Source of the DNA: Megalobrama amblycephala
Taxonomy: Eukaryota; Chordata; Actinopteri; Cypriniformes; Xenocyprididae
DNA length: 64,000 nt
Reading direction: 5' to 3'
Assembly: GCF_018812025.1 (NCBI RefSeq)
Contig: NC_063061.1
Coordinates: 8,960,415 to 9,024,414 of the forward strand
The position numbers and the translations under genes are program-made. Below, one piece after another: positions 20,819 through 33,357 of this stretch. Each line of letters opens with the position of its first letter. Positions within the stretch are counted from its first letter, which is position 1. Under the pieces are notes generated by a model that searched no databases, was not told where the DNA came from, and saw nothing but the letters and a program-made list of their open reading frames with translations.

Positions 20819-22267
20819 CATCTATAATCACTTTTCATCTTAGAAAATGGGCCAGAGATATTGATGACATCATCTAGCTCACAGAGGCGTATACAAGTTG
20901 TTGTCCAATACAATTCTCTCTAAAAAGGGAATGTCTTCCCCGGTTTTTAAGTGGTGTAAACTAAATGCTTTGGTTACACATAAAATGGCCTTTGATATGT
21001 CATGTTCCGGTTTCACTAGGAAGTATGTAAAACCAGGAAATCACACAGATCACTGCAGACCATTTCAGGTGGTCTTTAATATTCCTTTGGCTACCGTGAC
21101 AAGCAGTAATGTATAAGATGTTTTATCATGTGAAGCTCATAACATTCACACCACAAGTAGTCAAATTAAAGACAAGAAATAGTGCAAAGGAAGGGCTAAA
21201 TTTACAGACAGAAGAGTCAAAGCTGTGGACGTTGGAAATGGAATAAAGGTCTTCCTTTTTGCCAGATTGTTCTAGAAGCAATTAAGTGTTTTCTGGCAGG
21301 TCGCTAGTGCTGCTGGACCTCGTAATGGTGTCATTTACACTCCAGTCACAAGTAGCTGTCGCTCAGCCCTGCCAATAACCAGTCGGAGACGCCACACCAA
21401 TGTAGCGACTAATTAGCAAATTACGTTGAAAAAAGCAGAGCCCGTAATTAACAGTTATTATGGCATTTCAGGAGTTGTAGCTTTAATTAGTGCAGAATGG
21501 GTGCTTGCATTTCAATGCTGCCTCTCTCTCTTTCTCCATCCACACACACGAAAGCGTTCCAGTCGCTGCCTCACTGAGTTAAGTCTTTTGCTCTTAAGAA
21601 AGCATCGCTCCAACAAAACCATGATCAAAAAAGCTTGGGTCGTGATTTGCCACCGCAAACGTAGACGCTGATTAATTTGGCTTATGCAAAGCTGCTGTGC
21701 ATTTAATAACGTTTTATGCAAGTTGCAAGAAACAGGTATAATTTGGGTGCATTACCGTGTACCGCAATCTATCACCAGCAAAACTGCCTTCCACTTCTCC
21801 TTGTTTCCCAGCTTGCTGCATCTTTCTTTCCCTAAAAGTTGTTGCTGTATTTTTACGTGAATGCATGCTATGTGTCTGTGTGCGCTCCACTTCCATAATG
21901 GGCACCTTTTTACCACTGCTCCCTCTTGCATCAAAGTCAAAAGCTGCCGTTTTAATTAAGTGACACTAATGAGCTTGTTGAAAGAAGGCTACTCTAGCGT
22001 TCTAGCGTGGCAGTTAATGTGTTTATACGGGGTGTCGTCCCTGATGGGTCTCCTCCTGTCCACTTCTCCTACAGCCTTAGGGATGAGGACACAAAATGAA
22101 CTCAGGAATTAAGCTGCATTAAGTTTCTGAGAACATTTTATATTTATTCACCCACACTCATCACCAGTCTTGCTAGGTGCTATAGGTTTTAATGACGTTT
22201 AGCTGGATGTTAATGGAAAAGCATGTGGTACACATCTTTTTTCTCTTTTTTTTTTCATAGTTTTCAT
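20819..22267. promoter_or_regulatory. Unique sequence; candidate regulatory DNA
   Basis: No gene or repeat seen. Bases 21400-21520 (GACTAATTAGCAAATTACG, CCCGTAATTAACAGTTATTA, AGCTTTAATTAGTGCAG) and 21600-21730 (GACGCTGATTAATTTGGC, TGTGCATTTAATAACG) pack homeodomain-type words in balanced sequence, as do 21940-21980. Short frames on both strands are not recognisable. Enhancer role is inference only. Confidence 0.3.
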
Positions 22268-22876
22268 AAACCCGTAAGACTTTCGTTCATCTTCGATAAA
22301 CAAATCTGAGAGATTTCTGTCCCTCCATTGACCACTTTAATGCTTCAAAAAGTTCACAAAGAGATCGAAAAACTAATCCATATGAGTTAGGCAGATTAGT
22401 CCAAATTTTCTGAAGAGACGTTCAGCGCTTCCAGGTTCTATGTCAGAACGCCAACTCAATATCGGCCGACGCTGTTCATGTGATGGCCGACGCATGCGTG
22501 TGATGTTGACGCAGGAGCCGGCCAATAATGAGCCGGAGTTCTGATGTAGAAGCTGGAAGCGCTGAACGTAGGAGAATGACACAGAAGACATTGTTGAATG
22601 TCATTAATTTTGTCATTAATTTTGTTTTGTTTTTGCGCATAAAAATTATTCTAGTCGCTTCATAAAATTAAGGTTGAACCACTGCAGTCACGTGGACTGT
22701 TTTAATAATGTCTTTAGTACCTTTCTGGACCTTGAAAGTGGTGGTTAAATTGCTATCTATGGGGGATAAAAAAAACCCTCAGATTTCATCAAAAATATCT
22801 TCTGAAGATGAACGAAGGTCTTACGGGTGTGGAACGACATGAGGAATTTTCATTTTTGGGTGAACTAACCCTTTAA
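22268..22876. mobile_element. TTAA-target element with palindromic core
   Basis: The right end GGGTGAACTAACCCTTTAA carries TTAA at 22873-22876. The left end is clipped and starts inside the family at ACCCGTAAGACTTTCGTTCA (22270), the reverse complement of TGAACGAAGGTCTTACGGGT at 22808. The core (about 22419-22570) is a second inverted repeat whose arms are ACGTTCAGCGCTTCCAG and CTGGAAGCGCTGAACGT. Confidence 0.75.
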
Positions 22877-24328
22877 ATATACATATAAAATAATAATTTA
22901 TTATGTTAAATTACATATTTAGCACATTTTTAGTTTACTTTTTTGGTAGAGAGTACAGAGATGACAGGAAATTTTGTGAAAAACGGCGGGAACCAGATTT
23001 GAACATTTCTGTCATTCATATCTCTTTTTACATGAAAATATGTAAGATTATGTAAGTGAAATGGATTGCATACAGCATTTCACACTGACCTGTCGTGTTA
23101 CCAGAGTGGAATTTTTGTGGTGCATGGATAAATAATGCTACAGTGACTGAGCTATTTATTATTGTCAGATCAGGTTGCATACAGAAGGGTGGGTATGACT
23201 TCACAAACACTTGTGAGCATACATGTGCTACCAAAGTAACAAACACTAAGTGTGCATGACAGGGCATGATTGACAGATGGCATTCTGAATGCTCTAGGAT
23301 GGACAGACAGGTGATGCTTATCTATGCGGGGAAATGTCAAAGTCTACCAGACCCCATCAGTCACTTATACACCACCATTACCATCTGTAGACCACACCTA
23401 CTGCTAAATGCCAAATGCTACTCTGTATTCTCCATCAAGGGTATTACAAGAGATTCCCATTCTCTCTTCTACATGTAGACTCGACGCGAACGCCTGCCAA
23501 ACCACCATTTGAGCTGCATTACACTTACAAAGCCGTGCTGGGTGTACTTCAACACTTTCTTATTCTTATTTTACCCCAGAGATTTCAGGTCACCTCCAAC
23601 TCTGAAGTCACTTTGAATACGGCTCATATGACGACCGCTCATCTTTGAGTCCTCCCTCTATCTCTCTTCTCTCTCCTTTGCGATTGTTATGGAAATGCTG
23701 AGCGTCGTCTTGGAGATTACTTATCTTTCAAACGGCCTAATCCTGCCCAGGATGCTAAATTCCTCCCTCAAAACGCATCTTTGTTTCTGTTCCGTTCTCG
23801 GCTTTTGTTCATTAACTTCTTGAATATTCATAACATTGATGCAGAGCTCGTTCACTTTCCCCTTTTGTTTTTGCATTTTGTTAAATATTCAGAAAGCGGA
23901 TGCAATTAACATGTTGTTAATGAATAATTAATCAGAACTAAAGCAGCCCCCAAATTTATGCACTTTAATTATTGAAACCGTAAATATGAAAACACAGTCC
24001 TGGTGCCTTTTATCAACCCCTTATTTAGTGTGTGTTCTTACATTCAAATGAGTCCATATGTGTGTGTGTGAGATCATTATGATACGCAGTACGACTTTTT
24101 TATGTTCATGCATGTGCATGTTTCATTGCATTCTGCTTTGATGAATAAGCCTAAACAAACTGACAACTCCATGTCCAAGATTGTCCATATAGAGGACTGT
24201 ACAATCAGCCCAATGTATCGAATATGTGCCAATTGGACCCAGGTCAAAATAGTTCATATTCATATTTGAAACGCATAACAAAGAGATTAATTTTTGAAGA
24301 AAACAAGCTACTAGCCACTCTTTTCCAT
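22877..24328. promoter_or_regulatory. Unique sequence; strong candidate conserved noncoding element
   Basis: Bases 23815-24000 are the most enhancer-like in the window: ATTCATAACATTGATGC, TTTTGCATTTTGTTAAATAT, GATGCAATTAACATGTTGTT, AATGAATAATTAATCAG and ACTTTAATTATTGAAACC in about 160 bases, no repeat match and no frame. The remainder is ordinary unique DNA with small meaningless frames. Confidence 0.35.
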
Positions 24329-24775
24329 TTAAAGGGGACCTATAATGCACTTTTTACAAGATGCAATATAAGTCTTTGGTGTCCAGAGAAAGTGTCTGTG
24401 AAGTTTCAGCTCAAAACACCCCACAGAAATTTGCCGCTATTTGGGTGTGAGAAAAAACATGCTGTTTTTATGTGTGTCCCTTTAAATGCAAATGAGCTGC
24501 TGCTCCCAGTCCACTTTCCAGAGGGCAGAGCTTTAACAGCTCACGCTTCGGTTGCTCAACAACAACAAAGCTGGAGAATCTTACGCAGACAAATGACGAT
24601 TGTCAGTAACGGTGTTCAGCCTTACATTGTTCAAACCCGAGTCGGACACTGGTGGAGAGACTCAGGAAGAAGTCACATGTTATAGAATGCAACTGGACGT
24701 TTCTGAATGGTTAGTGGATCAATTGATTCAACTCATCAGCTAGCATGTGTCGTCATGTTAATCTTTTGTGCAAAT
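24329..24775. mobile_element. TTAA-target element, copy 3 (best left end)
   Basis: Starts TTAAAGGGGACCTATAATGC at 24329 with its TTAA and contains the shared words GGTTGCTCAACAACAACAAA, GTGTTCAGCCTTACATTGTT and GACTCAGGAAGAAGT. The right TTAA end present in copies 1 and 2 is missing; the right limit is approximate. A 153-codon frame (24224-24685) runs through it and is repeat-derived, not a gene. Confidence 0.75.
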
Positions 24776-24960
24776 CCAACGTTGAACTGACCCTCGTTTG
24801 TGAAGCAGTCTGGCACAAAATGACTGCATGCAATAACTCTTCTCTAAATTGGGACTGTCAAGCTGCAAAATGACAAAAAAAATCCCATAAAAGTATCATA
24901 AAAGTACCATAAGAGTTATTGTTATATGACTTTTCACAAGCCATTCCAAGCTATTCCAAC
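24776..24960. other. Unique sequence
   Basis: Nothing recognised. Confidence 0.3.
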
Positions 24961-25045
24961 GAAGGCTGGCCGAGGTTCTCTATAAGAACCAAAATACCAC
25001 CACACAACTGTCTTCACATTATAATGCATCAAATTGTACAAAATC
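24961..25045. repeat. Unnamed dispersed repeat, copy A
   Basis: About 80 bases nearly identical to 31501-31580, in the same orientation, with shared words CCAAAATACCACCACACAAC and CATTATAATGCATCAAA. No terminal repeats were seen, and the family is not recognised. Confidence 0.7.
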
Positions 25046-25159
25046 AAGCTCTTTTTTTTGACATGTGACAAAAGTCATTGACATCACTGGCACCATGTTT
25101 AATTTTAGATCTACAGATTTTTAATGAATAATGACTGAAATTTCAGTCTGTTTGTCATG

Positions 25160-25468
25160 CAATCCTGATCCATGGCTTCAGAAGACTTGAACTATAGTGG
25201 ACAAGTCATACAGACTACTTTTATAATGCTTTTTTTGTCGTTTTTGCAACTTAAGAGCCCCAGTCCCCATTTACTTTCATTATATGGAAAAGACGAGCCA
25301 GGACATTCTTCAAAATATCTAATTTTGTGTTCCACGTACATGTAAAACATTTCCGCTAGGATATTAACTGTGAATTTTACAGACTTTCCTTTAACCCTAG
25401 AACACGACACAAGGAGATGCGCAATGATTTATTCTAAATGTTCTTTTTTTGGTGAACTATCCCTTTAA
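25160..25468. mobile_element. Right half of a TTAA-target element
   Basis: Ends TTGGTGAACTATCCCTTTAA with TTAA at 25465-25468. Upstream words GGCTTCAGAAGACTTGAACT and CATTCTTCAAAATATCTAAT belong to the same abundant family as 31679-32405. The left terminus is absent. Confidence 0.7.
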
Positions 25469-27381
25469 AAGTGCTCAGGCCAGATCCAAGAATACACATT
25501 ACACCCCCTGCCGCAGCACTGAATTACGGTCTTATTGCTTGCTCATTACGCCATGTGTGTGTGCTTCTGCGTGTGTGTTTGGCGGCTCATTAGGGCAGAT
25601 CTAATTATTACTGTTGCATGCAAAAGCTTGCTGGTCATGTTGTTTGCAAAGAGGGAAATGTTGTCCTCGTTGCTCCCTTCTCAAGTCTGAGCAAGAAAGA
25701 GAGAAAGGCCTATCCAACCCTGCTAATTGAGATTTGTTTCTGGGAAGGCACCGATGCTGAGCATAACAAGAGGAACTTGACCATACGCCACGTAAAATTC
25801 TCAACTATGCACTCCAAAAATAGGCATTGGTGTGCAGTACAGCTGTACGTGCTTGCTCAGTACTTCAGGTAGCTCAGTGCACATTACAGAATCATATATC
25901 GAGAAATGCTGAGGCGCGCGGAAGAAAATATTCTATACATCCTAATACGCCGCATTGGCTTGTTATGAAACGCCAGCCATTTATCTTTAGCATCAGCAAG
26001 ATTAAGCTGCACTCCATATAATGATGATACTGCTGACACTTTGCACCTTATATGTCTTTTGAGAGAGAAAGGAGAAAAAGGAGTGAAACTGCTCTCTCGT
26101 CCCGTTTTGCACTCTCTCTTTCCCTACCTACTTCCTCCTCTCCTCTTTGCTCAGGTTCCTGGTGAAGGATGATATGTGACAGCAAGCCAAAATTCCTGTT
26201 AATAAAAGGGCCTCCCCCTCTCTGCCAACAGTGTGTTTTAGAGCAGCGGGGAAAACGCTCCGTTTCAAGTCGTCGTGAAGCCCGGAGAGGGTTCTGACAG
26301 GTATCAGTGACTGCAGAAGTCGGAAGAGAAAGTGTGTGCGTGTTTATGTGTGTACACGTGTGTTGAAGACTGCATCTGTCATACAAACACACACACACAC
26401 ACACAAACGTTACACTGGAGAAGGCTGACAGCTCCCTGACTGTGGCGCGGGCTCGCACACACACGCGGGAGCAGATGCCATGCTCCTACCATCAGACACA
26501 ATCAAACGCTCCTGCTAGCTGCCTTGCCATCGCCTCGTTTTTGTTCCCACTCACAGGATCATAAATAAATGAACTGGTTTGAGAAAGATAAAGGCTTTGA
26601 GAAGGCAGACTTGTCAAGGAGAGCACATTCAGGTGTACCTGATTTGGCAACGTATTTGCTCTTAAAATCTTTTCTAACAGGACCACACTGCGTAGAGCAC
26701 CAGATATGAAGTTGTCTTGTTGATAGACCCATAACAAGCAGTCAAACGACTTCATAAGAACTAGGAGAAAGCTTCTGAATTATTAGTGGTGCCTGCTAAG
26801 AAAAAACATCACTGTTACTATTGCTCATACTTGGGTGAGAATAAACCTCTAAGCCAGTGTAATTCATACTGTTTGTGCCATGGACATGAATGAGAACACA
26901 AATCAAGCAGCTTGTTGAAGAAAGCTGACGTACAACATACGATTTTCATCTGGTTGGTGATAAACATCCGCTAGACTTACAATCCGATAGCACCCAAAAC
27001 ATATCTAGCTATCTGAATATCAAAGAGGTGGTTCTTCTGACTTGGAACTGGAAGAAACCACCTAGCAATGCCCTAGCAACCTCCGAGAATTGTGGCAGCA
27101 AGTTTTGCTGAGTAGACCTTTTTTTTACAAAAATGTAAGAAATCTAGTTGTCTTGAGATGCAGCATTGGCTACTACCAAACATTGTTTAAAATAAAATTC
27201 AAAAAAACATATATTGAGATACTTAAGTTTTTTAGGGGAAATATACACGATCAACATGATCTCATTAGTATTCATATATACATACATGAAATGTAGGATA
27301 CATACATATTTTATATTGTATAGACACTGATAAATTCAATATCTAAATATAAACAAGCTTTTAAAAAATGCATATCCATAT
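25469..27381. other. Unique sequence
   Basis: No gene or mobile element recognised. (CA)n at 26388-26405 and 26453-26464 and purine-rich DNA at 26060-26100. A 138-codon - strand frame (26048-26464) runs through these simple repeats and carries no domain. Confidence 0.3.
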
Positions 27382-27442
27382 TCTGCCATGTTCTCTGACA
27401 TAATTTCTCCATTTACTGATAAATATTGATAAATACTGGTTT
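27382..27442. repeat. Direct repeat flanking damaged Tc1 copy, left
   Basis: Matches 29071-29126 with few differences; shared words CATGTTCTCTGA, ATAATTTC and TTTACTGATAAATATT. Confidence 0.7.
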
Positions 27443-27570
27443 CTAAGGTTAACTGAATTGAACTGAGTGCCACTGAATTGATGGAAGACATTGATTAAAT
27501 TTAATTTAATTTATTAATTAAAAAGTTTAATGTATATAAATATATAATATATAAATATATAATTTGTTAA

Positions 27571-27573
<3 letters not shown>

Positions 27574-27636
<63 letters not shown>
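27574..27636. repeat. (AT)n microsatellite
   Basis: About 31 AT units running straight into the broken left end of the Tc1 element. Confidence 0.95.
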
Positions 27637-27638
<2 letters not shown>

Positions 27639-29070
27639 TGTCCCCTCAAAATAACTCAACACACAGCCATTAATGTCTAAACCACTGGCCACAAAAGTGA
27701 GTACACCCCTAAGTGAAAAAGTCCAAATTGGGCCCAAAGTGTCAATATCTTGTGTGGCCACCATTATTTTAACTCTCTTGGGCATGGAGTTCACCAGAGC
27801 TTCATAGGTTGCCACTGGAGTCCTCTTCCACTCCTCCATGACAACATCACGGAGCTGGTGGATGTTAGAGACCTTGTGCTCCTCCACCTTCCATTTGAGG
27901 ATGCCCCACAGATGTTCAATAGGGTTTAGATACACTCAGCTTCTTTAGCAAGGCAGTGGTTGTCTTGGAGGTGTGTTTGGGGTCGTTATCATGTTGGAAT
28001 ACTGCCCTGCGGCCCAGTCTCCGAAGGGAGGGAATCATGCACTGATTCAGTATGTCCAGTACATGTTGGCATTCATGGTTCCCTCAATGAACTGTAGCTC
28101 CCGGCAGCACTCATGCAGCCCCAGACCATGACACTCCCACCATCATGCTTGACTGTAGGCAAGACACACTTATCTTTGTACTCCTCACCTGGTTGCCGCC
28201 ACACACGCTTGACACCATCTGAACCAAATAAGTTTATCTTGGTCTCATCAGACCACAGGACATGGTTCCAGTAATCCATGTCCTTAGCTTGTCTTCAGCA
28301 AACTGTTTGCGGGCTTTCTTGTGCATCATCTTTAGAAGAGGCTTCCTTCTGGGACGACAGCCACACAGACCAATTTGATGCAGTGTGCGGCATATGGTCT
28401 GAGCACTGACAGGCTGATCCCCCACCCCTTCAACCTCTGCAGCAATGCTGGCAGCACTCATATGTCTATTTCCCAAACACAACCTCTGGATATGACGCTG
28501 AGCATGTGCACTCAACTTCTTTGGTCGACCATGGTGAGGCCTGTTCTGAGTGGAACCTGTCCTGTTAAACCGCTGTATGGTCTTGGCCAATGTGCTGCAG
28601 CTCAGTTTCAGGGTCTTAGCAATCTTCTTATAGCCTACGCCATCTTTATGTAGAGCAACAATTCTTTTTTTCAGATCCTCAGAGAGTTCTTTGCCATGAG
28701 GTGCCATGTTGAACTTCCAGTGACCAGTATGAGAGAGTGAGAGCGATAACACCAAATTTAACACACCTGCTCCCCATTCACACCTGAGACCTTGTAACAC
28801 TAACGAGTCATATGACACTGGGGAAAGGAAATGGCTAATTGGGCCCAATTTGGACATTTTTACTTAGGGGTGTACTCACTTTTGAGACCAGCGGTTTGGA
28901 CATTAATGGCTGTGTGTTGAGTTATCTTGAGGGGACAGCAAATTTACACTGTTATACAAGCTGTACACTCACTATTTTACATTGTAGCAATTTCTTCAGT
29001 GTTGTCACATGAAAAGATATAATGAAATATTTACAAATATGTGAGGGGTGTACTCACTTCTGTGAGATAG
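27636..29070 (-). mobile_element. Tc1-like transposon, left end truncated
   Basis: The right end is long: from about 28855 it carries AGGGGTGTACTCACTTTTGAG, then ACATTAATGGCTGTGTGTTG, CTTGAGGGGACAGC, and an outer repeat of the motif GAGGGGTGTACTCACTT at 29042, an IR/DR layout. The left end has the inner part only (TGCTGTCCCCTCAAAATAAC to AGTGAGTACACCCCTAAG); the outer 150 or so bases matching 28920-29070 are missing and (AT)n takes their place. The transposase inside is on the - strand and broken. Confidence 0.9.
27755..28707 (-). pseudogene. Tc1-family transposase, frameshifted and deleted
   Basis: Would encode a DD34E transposase. The ATG at 28707 starts MAPHGKELSEDLKKR; residues 10-110 hold the bipartite helix-turn-helix DNA-binding part (GYKKIAKTLKLSCSTL, then an AT-hook-like GRPKK). 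The frame holds to about 28290 (AEDK), shifts, resumes as MDYWNHVLWSDETK (first catalytic D) to about 28105, shifts again near GSYSSLREP, and later segments give FQHDNDPKHTS (second D) and NPIEHLWGILK (catalytic E). Compared with my memory of this family, small deletions near 28285, 28105, 28050 and 27930 explain the shifts, the last removing residues between the second D and the E. Near 27755 a further deletion removes the normal stop, so the frame runs into the terminal repeat and (AT)n. Dead copy. Confidence 0.9.
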
Positions 29071-29126
29071 TCTGACATGTTCTCTGATATAATTTCCAGA
29101 TTTACTGATAAATATTAATATTGGTT
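29071..29126. repeat. Direct repeat flanking damaged Tc1 copy, right
   Basis: Begins at the element's right end (TCTGACATGTTCTCTGA) and matches 27382-27442 in the same orientation. Confidence 0.7.
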
Positions 29127-30302
29127 TATTTTCAAACCTAAAGAAATAAATTGTGTACACTGACCTATGAATATTAATAAGATCATATACAATGATGTTC
29201 CTTTGGTTGATATGAATTCACTACACACTGTAAAAACCATAAAGGTCAATTTTCAAGACATCCCACACTCTTAAAGTGTCATAAATGTCCATCAGATGCA
29301 CATTTATGGGGAAATCTGTCTTTCCTTCAATGTTTCTTGAACATCTTCAGAATTATTTATCTCTTGCCGCAACAAGATCTCTTTTGTTACTGACAAGCTG
29401 CTTTTCTTTTTGATAAAACTCTTCACGGCTTGAATGAAAGAGAGAAGATGCTGTCAGGCCTCTGTCTTAAAACTGCTCTCTTCAAGACAGCATCATTCCT
29501 TTTAATTAGCGTTCCAGCAGTGATCAAAGATGAGCCACCTCTGCTGCAGGAAATATCGATACGCAACAGGAAAACTCTGTCACACAAACGTCAATCCCTG
29601 CCAGGTATAATGCTGGCACCGTTAAGATCCATGCCAAGTTGGCATGCTGGCGATCTGTCGTAGAAGCTCTTACAAGAATGAGGATGATACTGTGACAACT
29701 GTCACATATTCATGGAACGATGCCTGCTTAATTATCCAGTCAATATAAACACATATTCTAGAAAGAGGATGATGATTACAGAACAGATGTATTCGAAAAA
29801 ATGAGTTGACAAACACCATGCGGCAGTTTGGGCTGTATGAAAACAGATCAAAAAGTGTGTCATGTTACTCATACTAATGATGCAAGATGTACAGAAAACT
29901 GAGAGATGGTGAGCTATCAAACATGTCTTTAACAGTTAGACATTTAAAATAATTCATAACTTTAGTTGTTTGCAACTTTTGTTATTTACTTATTTAATCC
30001 TCATATATTCCTTGACTAGGCCTATTCTATTCTTGTTCTTGTCCATCATTATTATAATATAAATAGCTTTAAGTGTACTTTTAAAGTACTTTTGAAAAGT
30101 GAAAATCTCATTACATTTATATTGACACTTGTTAGAATGTTCGCCATTTAAAACGGCCACTGATTACGTCATTGTAATATCTGAATAATGAATTGTGACT
30201 GGCTTTTTTTTTTTTGCATCTATTTGGACGCGCCAAAAGTTCCTTTCCCCTTGGAACACCTGAGGGGAAAAAAACACTACCGTTCGTCTGCAAGTTTCAT
30301 GT
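29127..30302. other. Unique sequence; possible conserved patch
   Basis: Bases 29420-29660 are balanced and repeat-free (CCTTTTAATTAGCGTTCCAG, ATATCGATACGC). A 77-codon + frame (29430-29663) has no recognised domain. Nothing else seen. Confidence 0.25.
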
Positions 30303-31678
<1,376 letters not shown>

Positions 31679-32405
31679 TTAAAGTGATAATTTATCCAAA
31701 ATTGAAATAAATGTCATTATTTACTCACACTCATTGACTTTTTTTTCTATTGTGAAACACAAAAGGAGATATTTTGAAAAATATTTAAATATTAAATATT
31801 TTGTCCATACACTAAAACCCAAAGTATAGTTCACTTTTTACACATACACGAGGGTCAGCGTACATTGCGCATGACACGAATTTCGTCATCAGAAGAGTAC
31901 ATGCGTACTGTACGTGCACCGCTGTATTTTTGTAACCATGCATACTTGTACACATAGGTTGCTCATGCGCATTTAATTTTTTTGCAGTAATTAATTTATC
32001 CACAAGGTGGCAACCGTGCCCTGGGGGCATCAACTCACAAGGTAGTCAAAGAAAACCTGCATAAACAGAACAGACCGAAACGCATGCAAGCTACAGCGAC
32101 AACGGAGGCTTACATAGACGCAAGATTGTGCGAAGAGGTTAGAAAGTACCCTCATTTGTACAACTCTAGCATGAAATAATACAAAGACGTTTACATGGGC
32201 TGTAACTCGTGGCGAGAGATTGCTCAAAACTGCGCAAGCTTCGAAAGAGTCAAGTGAAGTATACTTTCCAAGTCTGTGTGTTCGACTGTGCGCATACACT
32301 AGCGTACGCGTAAAAAAACAAAGTATACCCAGGGCTTAAAAGTCAATGGGATCCAATTTTTGTTTGTTTGTTTGACATGAGGGGATGAGTAGATGATAAT
32401 GATGA
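31679..32405. mobile_element. TTAA-target element interrupted by a MITE
   Basis: Starts TTAAAGTGATAATTTATCCA (TTAA 31679-31682) and continues TTTACTCACACTCATTGACT, AAGGAGATATTTTGAAAAAT. After the insert, AGTCAATGGGATCCAA (32341) and GACATGAGGGGATGAGTAGA (32372) belong to the same family. The right terminus is lost. Confidence 0.7.
31818..32333. mobile_element. 516-bp hAT-type MITE inserted in the TTAA element
   Basis: The left end CCCAAAGTATAGTTCACTTT and the right end, read backwards CCTGGGTATACTTTGTTTTT, are imperfect inverted copies. The flanks CACTAAAA (31810-31817) and GCTTAAAA (32334-32341) agree at six of eight positions, a worn 8-bp duplication. The interior is CpG-bearing (GTACGCGT, TACGTGCACCG). 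Confidence 0.7.
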
Positions 32406-32622
32406 AGTACACTATTAGTGTATCTTCCAGAGTAGTAAATATCACTTTATGCCTACACGCTGTGAAAAAGTCCACATTCAGCACTCATGTCTTCTCTGTA
32501 TCTTTCATCTTCATAGTTTCAAGCTCCAGCATGTTAACACATCGCTGCTAGTCTGTGTAGACCACCTGACTGCCACAAATCAGACTGAATAGGAATGAAG
32601 TGTCTCATGGTGGAAATTAAAC
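32406..32622. other. Unique sequence
   Basis: Nothing recognised. Confidence 0.3.
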
Positions 32623-32624
32623 TA

Positions 32625-33355
32625 CAATGCTAAAAAATCCAGCATTTCTGCTCATCAAAATGAGGTATGTTTTGCATGCTGGCACCAGCATGGGATGCTG
32701 GTTGCTGGTTTGCTGGTCCCCAGAATGGGAAGCCGTACGGACCAGCTACATAAGCTCAGTTTTGCTTTCGAACAGCTGGACCACCAGCTAGACCAGCACT
32801 ATACCAACTTTGGTCTCAGCCTCAGACATCACGCCCACGTACCGCTGGCTGAATGCATATGGCACAATTAACTGGAAACACTTCAGGATTTTCAAAGTCG
32901 TCATCTGATTGGTTGAATTCTACAGGATGTCCGGGAGATGTGTGCGTCACGTTCTTTAACAGTCCACCTGGGAAAAAAGATGCCGTGAAGCCAAACCCCC
33001 TTATGGCCTTCGTGTTTACATCTGTAACAATGAGCGCTTATCAGGATCCACTAAACACTGGATTTTCAAAAATATGTGAAGTGTGTAAAGTTTGAGGCAT
33101 AGACTCATTAAAATACGACCGAGAGTTTTACATACCGCTCTGTTATTGTAGGGACATCAACGTTACATTTTCATGCCCCTAATCATGACATGGAACCAAA
33201 CAAACTGTGACTGGTTGCTTTACATGCCAGTCCGATTAAAGCTGCCATGTCAGTCTGAAGATCTGGCTATGTGAGACTATACCAGCTCTAACCAAAATTA
33301 ACCAGCCTGGATCAACATGGAATTCATGCTGGTTTATGCTGGTTTTTCAACAGTG
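32625..33355. mobile_element. TA-target MITE of ACCAGC/TGCTGG words
   Basis: Flanked by TA (32623-32624 and 33356-33357). The left end CAATGCTAAAAAATCCAGCA and the right end, read backwards CACTGTTGAAAAACCAGCAT, are inverted copies. Both flanks are packed with GCTGG/CCAGC words (32690-32815 and 33280-33345). The 430-bp middle lacks them and may be captured DNA or a second insertion. Confidence 0.75.
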
Positions 33356-33357
33356 TA

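Noticed and set aside
24224..24685. 153-codon + frame
   Set aside because: Runs through a TTAA-target repeat whose other copies do not keep the frame; no domain.
26048..26464. 138-codon - frame
   Set aside because: Built on (CA)n and (CT)-rich simple sequence with no recognisable protein.
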